Position numbers and translations under genes: made by a program. From Cellulosimicrobium cellulans (GTDB lineage Bacteria; Actinomycetota; Actinomycetes; Actinomycetales; Cellulomonadaceae), in the NCBI RefSeq assembly GCF_016907755.1, contig NZ_JAFBCN010000001.1, forward strand, positions 868,001-932,000: a stretch of 64,000 bases of DNA, read 5' to 3'. Every line of letters starts with the position of its first letter. Within the stretch, counting starts at the first letter, position 1. Under the pieces are notes generated by a model. The model worked only from the letters and a program-made list of their open reading frames with translations. It made no database searches and was not told the DNA's origin. Shown in pieces: positions 16,020-24,578 of this stretch.

Positions 16020-17401
16020 GCGCTCTCCCTCTCGCTCGGACGGGCCGCGACCGGGACGGACGCCCGCACGACCCACCCGCCGGCCGCCGTCGGCCCGGCC
16101 GCGAAGGTCCCGCCGAGGCCGTCGGCGCGCTCCCGCATGGTCAGCAGGCCGGTGCCCGCGCTGAGCGGGCCGTCGACCGGCGGCGCGGCTCCCGGTGCGC
16201 CGTCGTCGCGCACCTCGAGCGCCACGGTGGCCCCGTCCCGGGAGAGCCGCACCGTGACGGGCGAGCCCGGTGCGTGCTTGACCGCGTTCGTCACGGCCTC
16301 CTGCGCGATCCGGAACAGCGCCTGGTCCGCGGCCGCCGGCAGCGGGCCGGTCGCGACGCCGTCCGGGTCCTCGAGCACGACCGTCGTGGTCGCGCGCGCG
16401 GCGGCGAGGAGCGCGTCGAGCCCCGCGAGCCGACCGGGCGCGGCGACGGCGTCGAGGGCGGCGCCCGCGCCGTCGTCGCGGCGCCCTTCCGACCGGAGCA
16501 GCAGGATCATCGACCGCATCTCGTCGAGGGACGCGACGGCGCTGGTCCGCACCTGCTCGAGCGCGGCCCGGTCCTTGGCGGCGTCGGGCGGGAGCGCGAG
16601 CGCGGCACCGGAGTGGATCGCGATCGTCGACAGGTGCGACGCGATGACGTCGTGCAGGTCGCGCGCCATCGCGGCGCGCTCGGCCCGGACGGCCTCGTGC
16701 CGGTCGAGCTCCGCGATGCGTTCGAGGTCGCTCGCGCGCTGCCGCTCCAGGTCGGCCGTGCGGGCCGCGGCCTCGGCCTCTCGCGCTGCGAGGTCGGCAC
16801 GCTCGCCCGCCAGCTCGGCGAGCTCGCTCTTGGTGCGCACGTTGGTCGCCCACCACATCGGCACGAGGAGGACGGCGCCGAGCTGCAGCCCCATGTAGAC
16901 GAACTCGCGCACGTCGCGGGCCGCCTCGCCCGCCGCGACCGACCCGCCGACCGCGACCGTCACCGCGACACCCCAGAGCCACGCGCGCGCCCGCGGCCCG
17001 GACCACAGGGCCGCGGCGTAGAGCAGGTCCCACAGGACGAGCGTGACCGCGAGGCTGCCGCCCCACCGCAGGTCGACGACCATGACGGCCACGCCGCCGA
17101 GCAGCGCGAGGATCGGGTGCGCGCGCTTGACCAGGATGAGGAGGCAGCCCACCCCGAGCAGCGCGACGCGCCACCACGGCTCCGCCGGCTCGACGACGAA
17201 CGGCGCCCGCACGAGCCCGACGAGGCCCACCTCGAGGAGGACCCACCCGAGGACGAACGTCGTGACGGCGGAGAACAGGTCGTTCCGGCGGTCCTCGATG
17301 CGCCAGACCTGGGGGAGCGACCGGGCGGCGGCCCGCCACCGGCCGGGGCGTCCGGGCGCGACGGGGCGCGCCCCGCCCGCGTCGCCGTCCTCCACCCTCA
17401 C
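16016..17401 (-). CDS. Sensor histidine kinase (NarL-type, HisKA_3)
   Basis: About 461 residues from the GTG at 17401; the frame stays open to 17668 but that extension has no hydrophobic or family features. The N-terminus has four or five membrane segments (from DLFSAVTTFVLGWVLLEVGL), then a coiled coil rich in Glu/Ala/Arg, the dimerisation motif MARDLHDVIASHLSTIAIHS with the phospho-acceptor His, and a HATPase domain (FRIAQEAVTNAVKHAPGSP, VRDDGAPG, GLLTMRERADGLGG). The precise start is uncertain, with a second GTG at 17395. It is coupled to the response regulator that follows. Confidence 0.87.
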   Translation of the reverse strand: MRVEDGDAGGARPVAPGRPGRWRAAARSLPQVWRIEDRRNDLFSAVTTFVLGWVLLEVGLVGLVRAPFVVEPAEPWWRVALLGVGCLLILVKRAHPILALLGGVAVMVVDLRWGGSLAVTLVLWDLLYAAALWSGPRARAWLWGVAVTVAVGGSVAAGEAARDVREFVYMGLQLGAVLLVPMWWATNVRTKSELAELAGERADLAAREAEAAARTADLERQRASDLERIAELDRHEAVRAERAAMARDLHDVIASHLSTIAIHSGAALALPPDAAKDRAALEQVRTSAVASLDEMRSMILLLRSEGRRDDGAGAALDAVAAPGRLAGLDALLAAARATTTVVLEDPDGVATGPLPAAADQALFRIAQEAVTNAVKHAPGSPVTVRLSRDGATVALEVRDDGAPGAAPPVDGPLSAGTGLLTMRERADGLGGTFAAGPTAAGGWVVRASVPVAARPSERESA

Positions 17402-17549
17402 GCACCCATCCCAGCACAGCGCGGCGTCCCCCGGATCGGCCGAACGGTGTACGACGGCCGCGCCGTCGCCCCGCGCGGGGTCCGCCGAGGGTCCCGGGTC
17501 GGTCGTTCGCCCGACGACGGGACGCGCCCCGGAGGCGAGGCTCGACGGC

Positions 17550-18443
17550 ATGGACATCCCTCTCGACCTCGACGCCGTCGGCGGGCCGGGTCTCGGCCTC
17601 GCCGCGACGGCGGGCGTGCTCGTCGTGCTGGCGCTCATCGACTCCACGAGCTTCGGCACGCTCCTCATCCCGGTCTGGTTGCTGCTCGCTCCGGGCCGCC
17701 TGCGTGCCGGGCGCGTGCTCGTCTACCTCGGCACGGTCGCGGCGTTCTACCTGGCCGTCGGGATCGTCGTGCTGCTGGGCGCGGGAGCGTTCCTCGACCG
17801 GTTCGGTGACGCCCTGGACACGCGGGCCGCCGCGATCGTGCAGCTCCTCCTCGGGATCGGCCTGTTCGCGCTGTCCTTCCGGTTCGACAGCAAGCGCGCG
17901 GCCCGGCGGGACGCGCGCGCGGCCGCCGCCGCACCGGCGACCGTCGGCGCACGGCCCTCCGTCCCGGGCGCCGACGGAACGGGCGACGCGCCCGGCGGGG
18001 GGCGAGGGACGACGTCGGCCCCGCGTCCGGGACGGCTGTCCCGCTGGCGCGAGCGCGCGCTGGGGATCGAGGCGGACGCGGCCGGTGCCGGTGCGGTGCG
18101 GACCCGTCCCTCCCTGCTGCCGCTCATGGGGCTCGCGCTCGGCGCCGTCGCCCTGGAGGTCGGGACGATGCTGCCGTACCTCGCCGCGATCGGGCTGCTC
18201 ACGACGTCGGACGTCGGCTGGCCCGCGACCGGCGGCATCCTCGCCGCCTACTGCGTCGTGATGATCGCGCCCGCGCTCCTGCTGCTCCTCGGTCGGCTCG
18301 TCGCGGCGCGCGCGGTCGACCCGCTGCTGCGCCGGCTCGACGCATGGCTGACGAGGAACGCGACCGACATGACCGGCTGGGTGCTGGGGATCCTCGGCGT
18401 CCTGCTCGCGCTGAACGCGTTCGGCCGCCTCGGCTGGACCTGA
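17550..18443 (+). CDS. GAP-family protein (peptidoglycolipid/sulfolipid-addressing type membrane protein)
   Basis: A 297-residue membrane protein with six segments: three N-terminal (GLGLAATAGVLVVLALIDS, SFGTLLIPVWLLL, VYLGTVAAFYLAVGIVVLLG), a long Ala/Gly/Pro-rich cytoplasmic loop (about residues 125-180), and three C-terminal. The DSTSFGTLLIP and LEVGTMLPYLAAI motifs are those of the SfLAP/GAP family, whose mycobacterial members help export glycopeptidolipids or sulfolipids. The ATG has a GGAGGCGAGG site upstream. It diverges from the NarL-type two-component system, a possible regulator. Confidence 0.8.
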   Translation: MDIPLDLDAVGGPGLGLAATAGVLVVLALIDSTSFGTLLIPVWLLLAPGRLRAGRVLVYLGTVAAFYLAVGIVVLLGAGAFLDRFGDALDTRAAAIVQLLLGIGLFALSFRFDSKRAARRDARAAAAAPATVGARPSVPGADGTGDAPGGGRGTTSAPRPGRLSRWRERALGIEADAAGAGAVRTRPSLLPLMGLALGAVALEVGTMLPYLAAIGLLTTSDVGWPATGGILAAYCVVMIAPALLLLLGRLVAARAVDPLLRRLDAWLTRNATDMTGWVLGILGVLLALNAFGRLGWT

Positions 18444-18468
18444 GCGGGCCCCAGCCGTGCCGCACCCC

Positions 18469-18514
18469 GCACGACGGCGGCCCGCCCGGAGGTCCGGACG
18501 GGCCGTCGTCGTGC
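18469..18514. terminator. 22-bp stem-loop between convergent genes
   Basis: Arms 18469-18490 and 18493-18514 match at 20 of 22 positions with a very short loop. It lies between the GAP-family gene and the flotillin gene, which point at each other, so it can serve as a bidirectional terminator. No T-run is present. Confidence 0.75.
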
Positions 18515-18535
18515 ACCGGCGGGAGCCGGTCAGGG

Positions 18536-20005
18536 TCAGTGCGAGGTGCCGTTCGACGCCTTCTCGCCCGAGCCCGTGAGCTGCGTGCCCGCGAGGTTCG
18601 CGATGAGCTGGTTGATGTCGACGCCGGTGAGCTGCTTGATGACGCCCTGGCCCTCGCCGAGGACCGACGCGACGTTCTTGGTGACTGCGGACGCGCCGTC
18701 GGTCGAGACGACGGTCATGCCCTGGATGTTGCCGATCGGCTCGGCAGCGGCACGCACGATCTCGGGCAGGCGCTCGATGAGCTCCTGCACCAGGGCCGCC
18801 TCGCCGTACTTCTGGAGCGCGTCGGCCTTGGCGTCGGTCGCCACGGCCTCGGCGCGACCCTCGGCCTCGATCGCGGCGGCGCGGGCCTCACCCTCGGCCT
18901 TGATACCGGCGGCGAGGGCGACCTGGCGGTCGCGCTCGGCCTCACCGGCGCGGCGCACGGCCTGCGCGGACGCCTCGGCGTCCTGGATCGCGGCCGTCTT
19001 GTTGGCCTCGGCGATGACGGTGCGCTTGTACGCGTCCGCCTCGGTCGCCGCGTTCGCGGCGTCACGACGCGCGTTCGCCTCCTGGACCTCGGCGTACGCC
19101 TTGGCCTCGGCAGGCTTGCGGATCTCGATGTCGAGGCGCTCCTGCGTCACCCGGGCCTGCTCGGCGAGCGCCTCGCGCTCCTGCTGCGCGACGAGGCGGT
19201 CCTGCTCGGCGCGCGCGAGCTGGCCCGCGGCCTCGGCCTCGGCGTTCGCGCGGTCGGTGTCCGCCTTGATCGCGGCGCGCTTGAGGTCGAGCGCCTTCTG
19301 GCGCTCGGCGATCTGCTCGGCCGCGTCGATGACGGCGAACTCCGACGCGCGCTGCGCCTCGGCCTCGGAGACCTCGGCGACCTGGCGGGCACGGGCCGAC
19401 TCGGCACGACCGAGGTTCGAGAGGTAGTCCGAGCCCGGCGTCGAGATGTCGGAGATGTTGAGCAGGTCGACCTGGAGGCCCTGCTCCGAGAGGTCGGCCT
19501 TGGTGGACTCGACGACGCGGTCGGACAGGCCCTTGCGGTCGGAGATGATCTGCTCGATCGTCATGTCGCCGACGATGGAGCGCAGCGAGCCCTCGAGGGA
19601 CTCCTTGATGATCTCCGTCAGCGTGCCCTGCTGGGAGAGGAAGCGCTGGGCCGCGCGGCGCACGCCCTCCTCGTCACCGCGGACCTTGAAGTTGATCGAC
19701 GCCTTGATGGCGATCTTGATGCGGTTCTTGTCCACGCCCTCGACCGTGATGCCGATCTGGCGCTGCTCGAGCGAGATGGAGAAGCCCTGCTGGAGGATCG
19801 GCCAGACGAACGTGCGGCCGCCGACGACGACCTTCTGCCCGCTGCCCGCGGCCTCCCTGCGGCCCGCGCCGCGGCCGACGATGACCAGGGCCTCGTTCGG
19901 CGGGACGCGGCGGATGCGCTTGCTGATGAAGATGACCACCGCGAAGAACGCGATGACCAGGGCGACGATCGCCAGGGTCGTGATGAGGTTCGTGTCGTCG
20001 AACAT
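18536..20005 (-). CDS. Flotillin-like SPFH-domain protein
   Basis: A 489-residue membrane-microdomain scaffold. It has an N-terminal hydrophobic segment (LITTLAIVALVIAFFAVVIF, residues 7-26), the SPFH/band 7 domain (about 40-210, with VGGRTFVWPILQQGFSISLE), and a long Glu/Ala coiled coil (about 210-400) with repeated AEAXRXA units. The C-terminus (LIANLAGTQLTG) resembles flotillin ends. It is paired with an NfeD-type gene just upstream, like yuaF-yuaG (floT) of Bacillus. The codons of the coiled-coil region are less GC-biased than neighbouring genes, as in highly expressed genes. Confidence 0.93.
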   Translation of the reverse strand: MFDDTNLITTLAIVALVIAFFAVVIFISKRIRRVPPNEALVIVGRGAGRREAAGSGQKVVVGGRTFVWPILQQGFSISLEQRQIGITVEGVDKNRIKIAIKASINFKVRGDEEGVRRAAQRFLSQQGTLTEIIKESLEGSLRSIVGDMTIEQIISDRKGLSDRVVESTKADLSEQGLQVDLLNISDISTPGSDYLSNLGRAESARARQVAEVSEAEAQRASEFAVIDAAEQIAERQKALDLKRAAIKADTDRANAEAEAAGQLARAEQDRLVAQQEREALAEQARVTQERLDIEIRKPAEAKAYAEVQEANARRDAANAATEADAYKRTVIAEANKTAAIQDAEASAQAVRRAGEAERDRQVALAAGIKAEGEARAAAIEAEGRAEAVATDAKADALQKYGEAALVQELIERLPEIVRAAAEPIGNIQGMTVVSTDGASAVTKNVASVLGEGQGVIKQLTGVDINQLIANLAGTQLTGSGEKASNGTSH

Positions 20006-20172
20006 GGTCCGCGCCGGGGCGCGACTCCTTCCGTGGGTGCGTGCAGGTCAGGGCGTGCGGCGGTGCGGGACGGGCCGGTCAGGGTCGAGCCCGGCCGGTC
20101 CGGCCGGTGGTGCGGTGCGCGGCACCCGCCGACGACGCGGGGCGGCGTCGCCGGTCGGGGTCGGCCGTGCGG

Positions 20173-20643
20173 TCAGTCGTTGGGGTAGTGGCGCTGGACG
20201 CGCACCCGGCTCCCGGACTGCTCGAGCACGACGACGCGCGCGCCCTCCGGGATGGGCTCGTCCGCCCAGGCGAGGCGGCGCTCGAGCTCGTGCGCGGCGT
20301 CGAGCGAGACCTCGCCGCGGGCGGGGTCGATCGCCGTCGTCGCGGTGCCCTGCACGCCGACGAGGGACGTGGGCACACCGTCCTCCGACTCCCGCAGGTG
20401 CTTGACCAGGGCCTGGACGAGCACCATGACGACCAGCGCCACGACGAGCGACCCCACGTACGCGAGCCACGTCGGCAGGTCGTTGGAGGCCACGATCACG
20501 CCGACGGCGCCGAAGACCACGCCACCCACACCGAGCGTCGTGCCAGAAACGGCACCGTCACCGAGGTCGACGATCTCGCCGACGAGCAGCGAGAGGAGCA
20601 GGAGGGCGAGTCCGGCGATGCCGATGACGATGAACGCGATCAT
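20173..20643 (-). CDS. NfeD-like membrane protein with OB-fold
   Basis: A 156-residue protein. Three N-terminal membrane segments (AFIVIGIAGLALLLLSLLVG, TLGVGGVVFGAVGVIV, YVGSLVVALVVMVLVQALV) precede a C-terminal soluble domain (VGVQGTATTAIDPARGEVSL to RVVVLEQSGSRVRVQRH) with the OB-fold pattern of short NfeD proteins. Such proteins partner with flotillins, and the flotillin gene follows 167 bp downstream on the same strand. The ATG at 20643 has GGGGACC upstream. Confidence 0.88.
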   Translation of the reverse strand: MIAFIVIGIAGLALLLLSLLVGEIVDLGDGAVSGTTLGVGGVVFGAVGVIVASNDLPTWLAYVGSLVVALVVMVLVQALVKHLRESEDGVPTSLVGVQGTATTAIDPARGEVSLDAAHELERRLAWADEPIPEGARVVVLEQSGSRVRVQRHYPND

Positions 20644-20687
20644 GCGAGGTCCCCTTGCTGCGGCGGGCGGCCGTGCGTGCGGTTGTC

Positions 20688-20729
20688 GTGTGGACTTGTC
20701 GTTCCCGACGTGGCGTGTGGAGTTGTCGT
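20688..20729 (-). promoter_or_regulatory. Direct repeat GTGTGGASTTGTCGT x2 upstream of nfeD-flotillin
   Basis: GTGTGGACTTGTCGT (20688-20702) and GTGTGGAGTTGTCGT (20715-20729) are 27 bp apart in the 190-bp region upstream of the NfeD gene; a third TTGTCGT lies at 20683. The repeats are more A/T-rich than the surroundings and probably bind a regulator of this operon. Confidence 0.4.
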
Positions 20730-20833
20730 GAACGTACGCACACCTTACCGTGACCCGACCATGCCGTGGGGCGATCCGGGCCTTCGTCACATGGGGAGCA
20801 CTCCCCGTGCTCCGGCGTCTCGCGCGGCGCCCG

Positions 20834-22162
20834 TCAGGCCGCGGCGAACCGGGCACGCACCACGAGCCCGCCCCCGTCGCGCGGCACGGCGCGCACGGTG
20901 CCGTCGTGAGCCGACGCGACCGACCGGACGATGGAGAGCCCGAGCCCGACGCCTCCCCGGACGAAGCCCGCGCTGCGGTCCGCCGCGGCGCCGTCGCGGC
21001 CGAGCCGCCGGAAGGGCTCGAACAGCGACTCGACCGCGGAGGACGGGACCACCGGCCCGGAGTTCTCGACCCGCACCTCGACCGCCCCGCCGACGTGGCG
21101 CGCGGACACCTCGACGAACCCGCCGGGATCGTTGTAGCGGACGGCGTTGTCGACCAGGTTCTGCACGAGACGCTCGAGCAGGACCGGGTCGCCGGACGTC
21201 GTGGCGCCGCCGTCGTCGGGCACCGTCCCGGCGCCGGGCCCGTCGCCGCCGTCCGGGACGACCCGCAGCTCGACGCCGGCGTCACGCGCCGCCGCGGCCG
21301 AGGCGCGCCGGACCTGGTCCACGACCTCGGCGAGGTCGACGGGCGAGCGCTCGCCCGGCGCCTGGTCCGCGGCGGCGAGCGTGAGCAGTCCCTCGATGAG
21401 CCGCTCGTGCCGCGCGTTCACGGCGAGCAGGGTGTTCCCCAGGTGGCGCGTCGGCGGCGGGACGTCCGGGTCCTGCAGCGCGACCTCGAGCACGGTCCGG
21501 TTGATGGTCAGGGGCGTGCGGAGCTCGTGCGACGCGTTCGCGACGAAGCGCCGCTGCCCGTCGAACGAGCGGTCCAGCCGCTCGAGCATCGCGTCGAAGG
21601 TGTCCGCGAGGTCCTTCATCTCGTCCGGGGGGCCGTCGAGCGCGATGCGCTCGTGCAGGTTGTTCTCGGCGACGCGGCGGGCAGTAGCGGTCACCCGGTG
21701 CAGGGGTGACAGGACGCGCGTGGCCATGACCCACCCGAAGCCCACCGCGAGCACGCCGAGCACCGCGAGCGCGACGACCGACCACAGGAGCACCGAGCCG
21801 AGGGTCTCGTCCCGGGCCTCGCGGTTCTGGGTGAGGACGAGGTCGCGGACGTCCTGGAGCGTCGCGGCGTCGGTCGTCCGCACGGCGGCCCACGAGTCGA
21901 TCGGCGAGTCGAGGATCGTCGCGGTCGGCGCGGCGGTGGCGACCGACGCCGGGACGCCGTCCAGCGGCACGGCCGCGGTGAGCGGCGCCGTCGTCCCGTA
22001 CGTGACCTCGTACGCGGCGATACCGACCGTGTCGAGCGGCTGGCGGTCGACCGCGGCGGCGACGAGGACGTACATGACCGTCACCAGGACGGCCCCGGCG
22101 AGCGCGAACGCGCCGCCGTAGACGAGGGTGAGCCGGGCGCGGAGCGTGAGGCGCGCCCTCAC
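20834..22162 (-). CDS. Sensor histidine kinase (OmpR-type, HAMP-HisKA-HATPase)
   Basis: A 442-residue kinase. It has two membrane segments (LVYGGAFALAGAVLVTVMYV and SVVALAVLGVLAVGFGWVMA) flanking a sensor domain of about 110 residues, then HAMP, the H-box NASHELRTPLTINRTVLEVA, the N-box LVQNLVDNAVRYNDPGG and the G-box GGVGLGLSIVRSVASAHDG. The GTG at 22162 overlaps the response regulator stop by 4 bp. The pair diverges from a lipoprotein/adaptor/MacB operon whose upstream region carries tandem 11-bp repeats, so it probably senses envelope stress or an antimicrobial and induces that operon. Confidence 0.93.
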   Translation of the reverse strand: MRARLTLRARLTLVYGGAFALAGAVLVTVMYVLVAAAVDRQPLDTVGIAAYEVTYGTTAPLTAAVPLDGVPASVATAAPTATILDSPIDSWAAVRTTDAATLQDVRDLVLTQNREARDETLGSVLLWSVVALAVLGVLAVGFGWVMATRVLSPLHRVTATARRVAENNLHERIALDGPPDEMKDLADTFDAMLERLDRSFDGQRRFVANASHELRTPLTINRTVLEVALQDPDVPPPTRHLGNTLLAVNARHERLIEGLLTLAAADQAPGERSPVDLAEVVDQVRRASAAAARDAGVELRVVPDGGDGPGAGTVPDDGGATTSGDPVLLERLVQNLVDNAVRYNDPGGFVEVSARHVGGAVEVRVENSGPVVPSSAVESLFEPFRRLGRDGAAADRSAGFVRGGVGLGLSIVRSVASAHDGTVRAVPRDGGGLVVRARFAAA

Positions 22163-22815
22163 GGGACCCGGTACCCGACGCCGGTCACGGTCTCGACGAG
22201 CCCGGGATCGCCCAGCTTCTTGCGCAGCTGCATCATCGTGAACCGCACGACGCCGGTGAACGGGTCGATGTTCTCGTCCCACACCTTCTCCAGGAGCTGC
22301 TCGGCGGACACGACCCCGCCGTCGGCGCGCAGGAGCTCCTCGAGGACGCCGAACTCCTTGCGCGCGAGCGGTACGTACCGCCCGTCCCGGTAGACCTCGC
22401 GCCGCGACGGGTCGAGCCGCACCCCGGCCCGCTCCAGGACCGGAGGCACGGCCGGGCGGGCGCGCCGCCCGAGCGCGCGGACCCGCGCGAGCAGCTCGAC
22501 GAACGCGAAGGGCTTCGCGAGGTAGTCGTCGGCGCCCAGGTCGAGCCCGTCGACGCGGTCGCGGACGTCGGCGGCCGCGGTGAGCATGAGGACCCGCGCG
22601 TCGAGGCCCGAGGTCACGATCGCCCGGCAGACGTCGTCGCCGTGGACGCCGGGCAGGTCGCGGTCGAGCACGACGACGTCGTAGTCGTGCACGCCCACGC
22701 GGTCCATCGCGGCGCGCCCGTCGAGCGCGACGTCGACGGCGATCGCCTCGCGGCGCAGGCCCGTCGCGACGGCGTCCGCGATGAGCTCCTCGTCCTCCAC
22801 CACCAGTACCCGCAT
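22159..22815 (-). CDS. OmpR/PhoB-family response regulator
   Basis: A 218-residue regulator. The receiver domain has EDEE at residues 7-10, phospho-acceptor Asp51 (VVVLDRDLPG) and Lys in LGADDYLAKPFAF. The C-terminal winged helix (LARKEFGVLEELLRADGG, VRFTMMQLRKKLGDPG, VTGVGYRVP) is of OmpR type. It precedes and is coupled to the kinase. The intergenic region to the divergent efflux operon has two 11-bp tandem repeats, the spacing typical of OmpR-family binding. Confidence 0.95.
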   Translation of the reverse strand: MRVLVVEDEELIADAVATGLRREAIAVDVALDGRAAMDRVGVHDYDVVVLDRDLPGVHGDDVCRAIVTSGLDARVLMLTAAADVRDRVDGLDLGADDYLAKPFAFVELLARVRALGRRARPAVPPVLERAGVRLDPSRREVYRDGRYVPLARKEFGVLEELLRADGGVVSAEQLLEKVWDENIDPFTGVVRFTMMQLRKKLGDPGLVETVTGVGYRVP

Positions 22816-22838
22816 GGCGACGATGGTGGGCCGCACCC

Positions 22839-22882
22839 CTGTGAGGTCTCTGTGAGGTCCCGCGCTCACGGCTGCCTCACGG
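22839..22882. promoter_or_regulatory. Likely response-regulator binding region with 11-bp tandem repeats
   Basis: CTGTGAGGTCT and CTGTGAGGTCC are adjacent at 22839-22860, and CTCACGG occurs twice with the same 11-bp offset at 22865 and 22876, in inverted orientation. Four half-sites with an 11-bp period are what OmpR-family dimers bind. The region lies between the regulator gene and the efflux operon. Confidence 0.6.
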
Positions 22883-22935
22883 CGCTCCGGATGTCCTGGG
22901 ACGCGTCCCCCGCACCTCCCAGGACAGGAGTCACC

Positions 22936-23505
22936 ATGACTGCACGCACCCGACCGGCCGGAGCGGCACGCACCCTGCTCGCTCTGGTCCCCCTGCTCGC
23001 CCTCGCGGCGTGCGGCACCGCCGACGACGGCCCCGGCGTCGCGAGCGCCGACGGCGCGGGCGCCGCCCAGGACGAGGAGACGACCGGCGCCCCGGGGGGC
23101 GGCGACGACGCGGCGGCGGACCTCGACGACGACGAGCTCGCGCTCGAGTTCGCCGCGTGCATGCGGGACAACGGCGTCGACATGCCCGACCCGGACACCG
23201 AGGGCGGCGGGATGGCCGTCACGCTCGGCGGCGACGGCACCGACCCCGCCGACATCGACGCCGCGTTCGAGGCGTGCAAGGAGTTCCTGCCGAACGGCGG
23301 CGAGCCGGTGGAGATGAGCCCCGAGGACCTCGAGGCGATGCGCGCGTACGCCCAGTGCATGCGCGAGCACGGCATCGACATGCCCGACCCCGACCCCGAC
23401 GGCGGCGCCGTCGCGATGCCGGCGATGCCCGCGGGCGACGAGGAGTTCCAGGCCGCGATCGAGGCGTGCGACGAGGCGGCGCCGATGCTCGGGACCGACG
23501 AGTGA
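22936..23505 (+). CDS. Secreted lipoprotein with duplicated CMRxxGxDMPDPD motif
   Basis: A 189-residue lipoprotein: signal peptide with lipobox LALAAC (lipidated Cys26), then an acidic Asp/Gly/Ala stretch. Two related units follow: FAACMRDNGVDMPDPD followed by FEACKEFLP, and YAQCMREHGIDMPDPDPDG followed by IEACDEAAP. Each unit has two Cys, which could form disulfides or bind metal. It is the first gene of an operon with a peptidoglycan-binding adaptor and a MacB-like transporter, and the start has a GGACAGGAG site. Similar small lipoproteins accompany such transporters in actinobacteria, but the role is unknown. Confidence 0.8.
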   Translation: MTARTRPAGAARTLLALVPLLALAACGTADDGPGVASADGAGAAQDEETTGAPGGGDDAAADLDDDELALEFAACMRDNGVDMPDPDTEGGGMAVTLGGDGTDPADIDAAFEACKEFLPNGGEPVEMSPEDLEAMRAYAQCMREHGIDMPDPDPDGGAVAMPAMPAGDEEFQAAIEACDEAAPMLGTDE

Positions 23506-24578
23506 GGCGGCCGGGCGGCCGGGCGCGGCGGACCGTCGTGGCCGGGAGCGCCACCGCCGTGGCGCTGCTCGCGGCGTCGGCGTTCGCGCTCTGGGGGCCG
23601 GGCCGTGGCACCGAGCCGGACGACCCCGGCGCGACGGCCGCGCGCGAGACCGCGACCGTCACGCGCGAGACCCTCGTCGAGCGGACGAGCGAGAAGGGCA
23701 CGCTCGGCTACGGCGAGACCGCCGTGCACGGCACCCAGGGCGGCGGGACGGTCACGTGGCTCCCCGAGGTGGGCGCCGTCGTCGGGCGGGGCGAGCCGCT
23801 CTTCCGCGTCGACGAGCGGCCCGTCGTCCTGCTCGTGGGCGACCTGCCGATGTACCGCGACCTCGGGCTGGGGTCGCGGGGCGAGGACGTGCGCCAGCTC
23901 GAGGCGAACCTCGCCGCCCTCGGCTACGGCGGGTTCACCGAGGACGACCGCTTCACGGACCGGACGAGCGCCGCCGTACGGCAGTGGCAGAAGGACCTGG
24001 GGGTCGAGCGGACGGGCCGGGTCGGCCCGGACCTCGTCCTCGTCCAGCCCGGCCCGCTCCGGGTCGCGGAGCACGAGGTGCCGCTCGGTGCGCCCGCCGG
24101 GCCCGAGCTCGTGGCCACGACCGGGACGGAGCGGTCCGTCGTCGTGGACCTGGACCTCGACCGGCGGCGGCTCGCGGTCGAGGGCGCCGCGGTCTCGGTG
24201 CGCCTGCCCGACGGGACGACGACGGACGGGACGATCACCGCCGTCGGCCCGCCGGAGACCAGCGACGACCCGAACGGCGGACCCGGCGCCGAGACGACGA
24301 CGGTCCCGGTCACCGTGGTGCTGGCCGACGGCGCCGAGGCCGCCGAGGACGGCCCGGTGAAGGTCGAGCTCGTGTCGGCGGAGCGCGCCGACGTGCTGAC
24401 CGTCCCGGTGGCGGCCCTCCTCGCGCTCGCCGAGGGCGGGTACGGCGTCGAGGTCGTGGACGAGGGGGCGGCGGGGCCCGGCCGGGTCGTCGCCGTCGAG
24501 ACGGGCATGTTCGCGGACGGTCGCGTCGAGGTCACGGGTGACCTCGCCGAGGGCGACGTCGTCGTGGTGCCGTCATGA
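23502..24578 (+). CDS. Efflux periplasmic adaptor with peptidoglycan-binding domain
   Basis: A 358-residue exported or membrane-anchored protein. One N-terminal segment (TVVAGSATAVALLAASAFAL) precedes a beta-rich domain, a PG_binding_1 domain (LGSRGEDVRQLEANLAALGY to WQKDLGVERTGRV, about residues 125-170), and MacA/HlyD-like barrels (VDLDLDRRRLAVEGAAVSVR, VPVAALLALAEGG). The GTG overlaps the lipoprotein stop by 4 bp, and its stop overlaps the ATPase start. It probably links the MacB-like pump to the wall, as in other Gram-positive adaptors of this type. Confidence 0.85.
   Translation: MRRPGGRARRTVVAGSATAVALLAASAFALWGPGRGTEPDDPGATAARETATVTRETLVERTSEKGTLGYGETAVHGTQGGGTVTWLPEVGAVVGRGEPLFRVDERPVVLLVGDLPMYRDLGLGSRGEDVRQLEANLAALGYGGFTEDDRFTDRTSAAVRQWQKDLGVERTGRVGPDLVLVQPGPLRVAEHEVPLGAPAGPELVATTGTERSVVVDLDLDRRRLAVEGAAVSVRLPDGTTTDGTITAVGPPETSDDPNGGPGAETTTVPVTVVLADGAEAAEDGPVKVELVSAERADVLTVPVAALLALAEGGYGVEVVDEGAAGPGRVVAVETGMFADGRVEVTGDLAEGDVVVVPS

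Noticed and set aside
16016-17668. Kinase frame extended to 17668
   Set aside because: The extra 89 residues have no membrane segment or homology-like features and overlap the GAP-family gene start. A GTG at 17401 was used instead.
20834-22282. Kinase frame extended to 22282
   Set aside because: The added 40 residues overlap the response regulator and are Arg-rich. The GTG at 22162 gives the typical 4-bp overlap.
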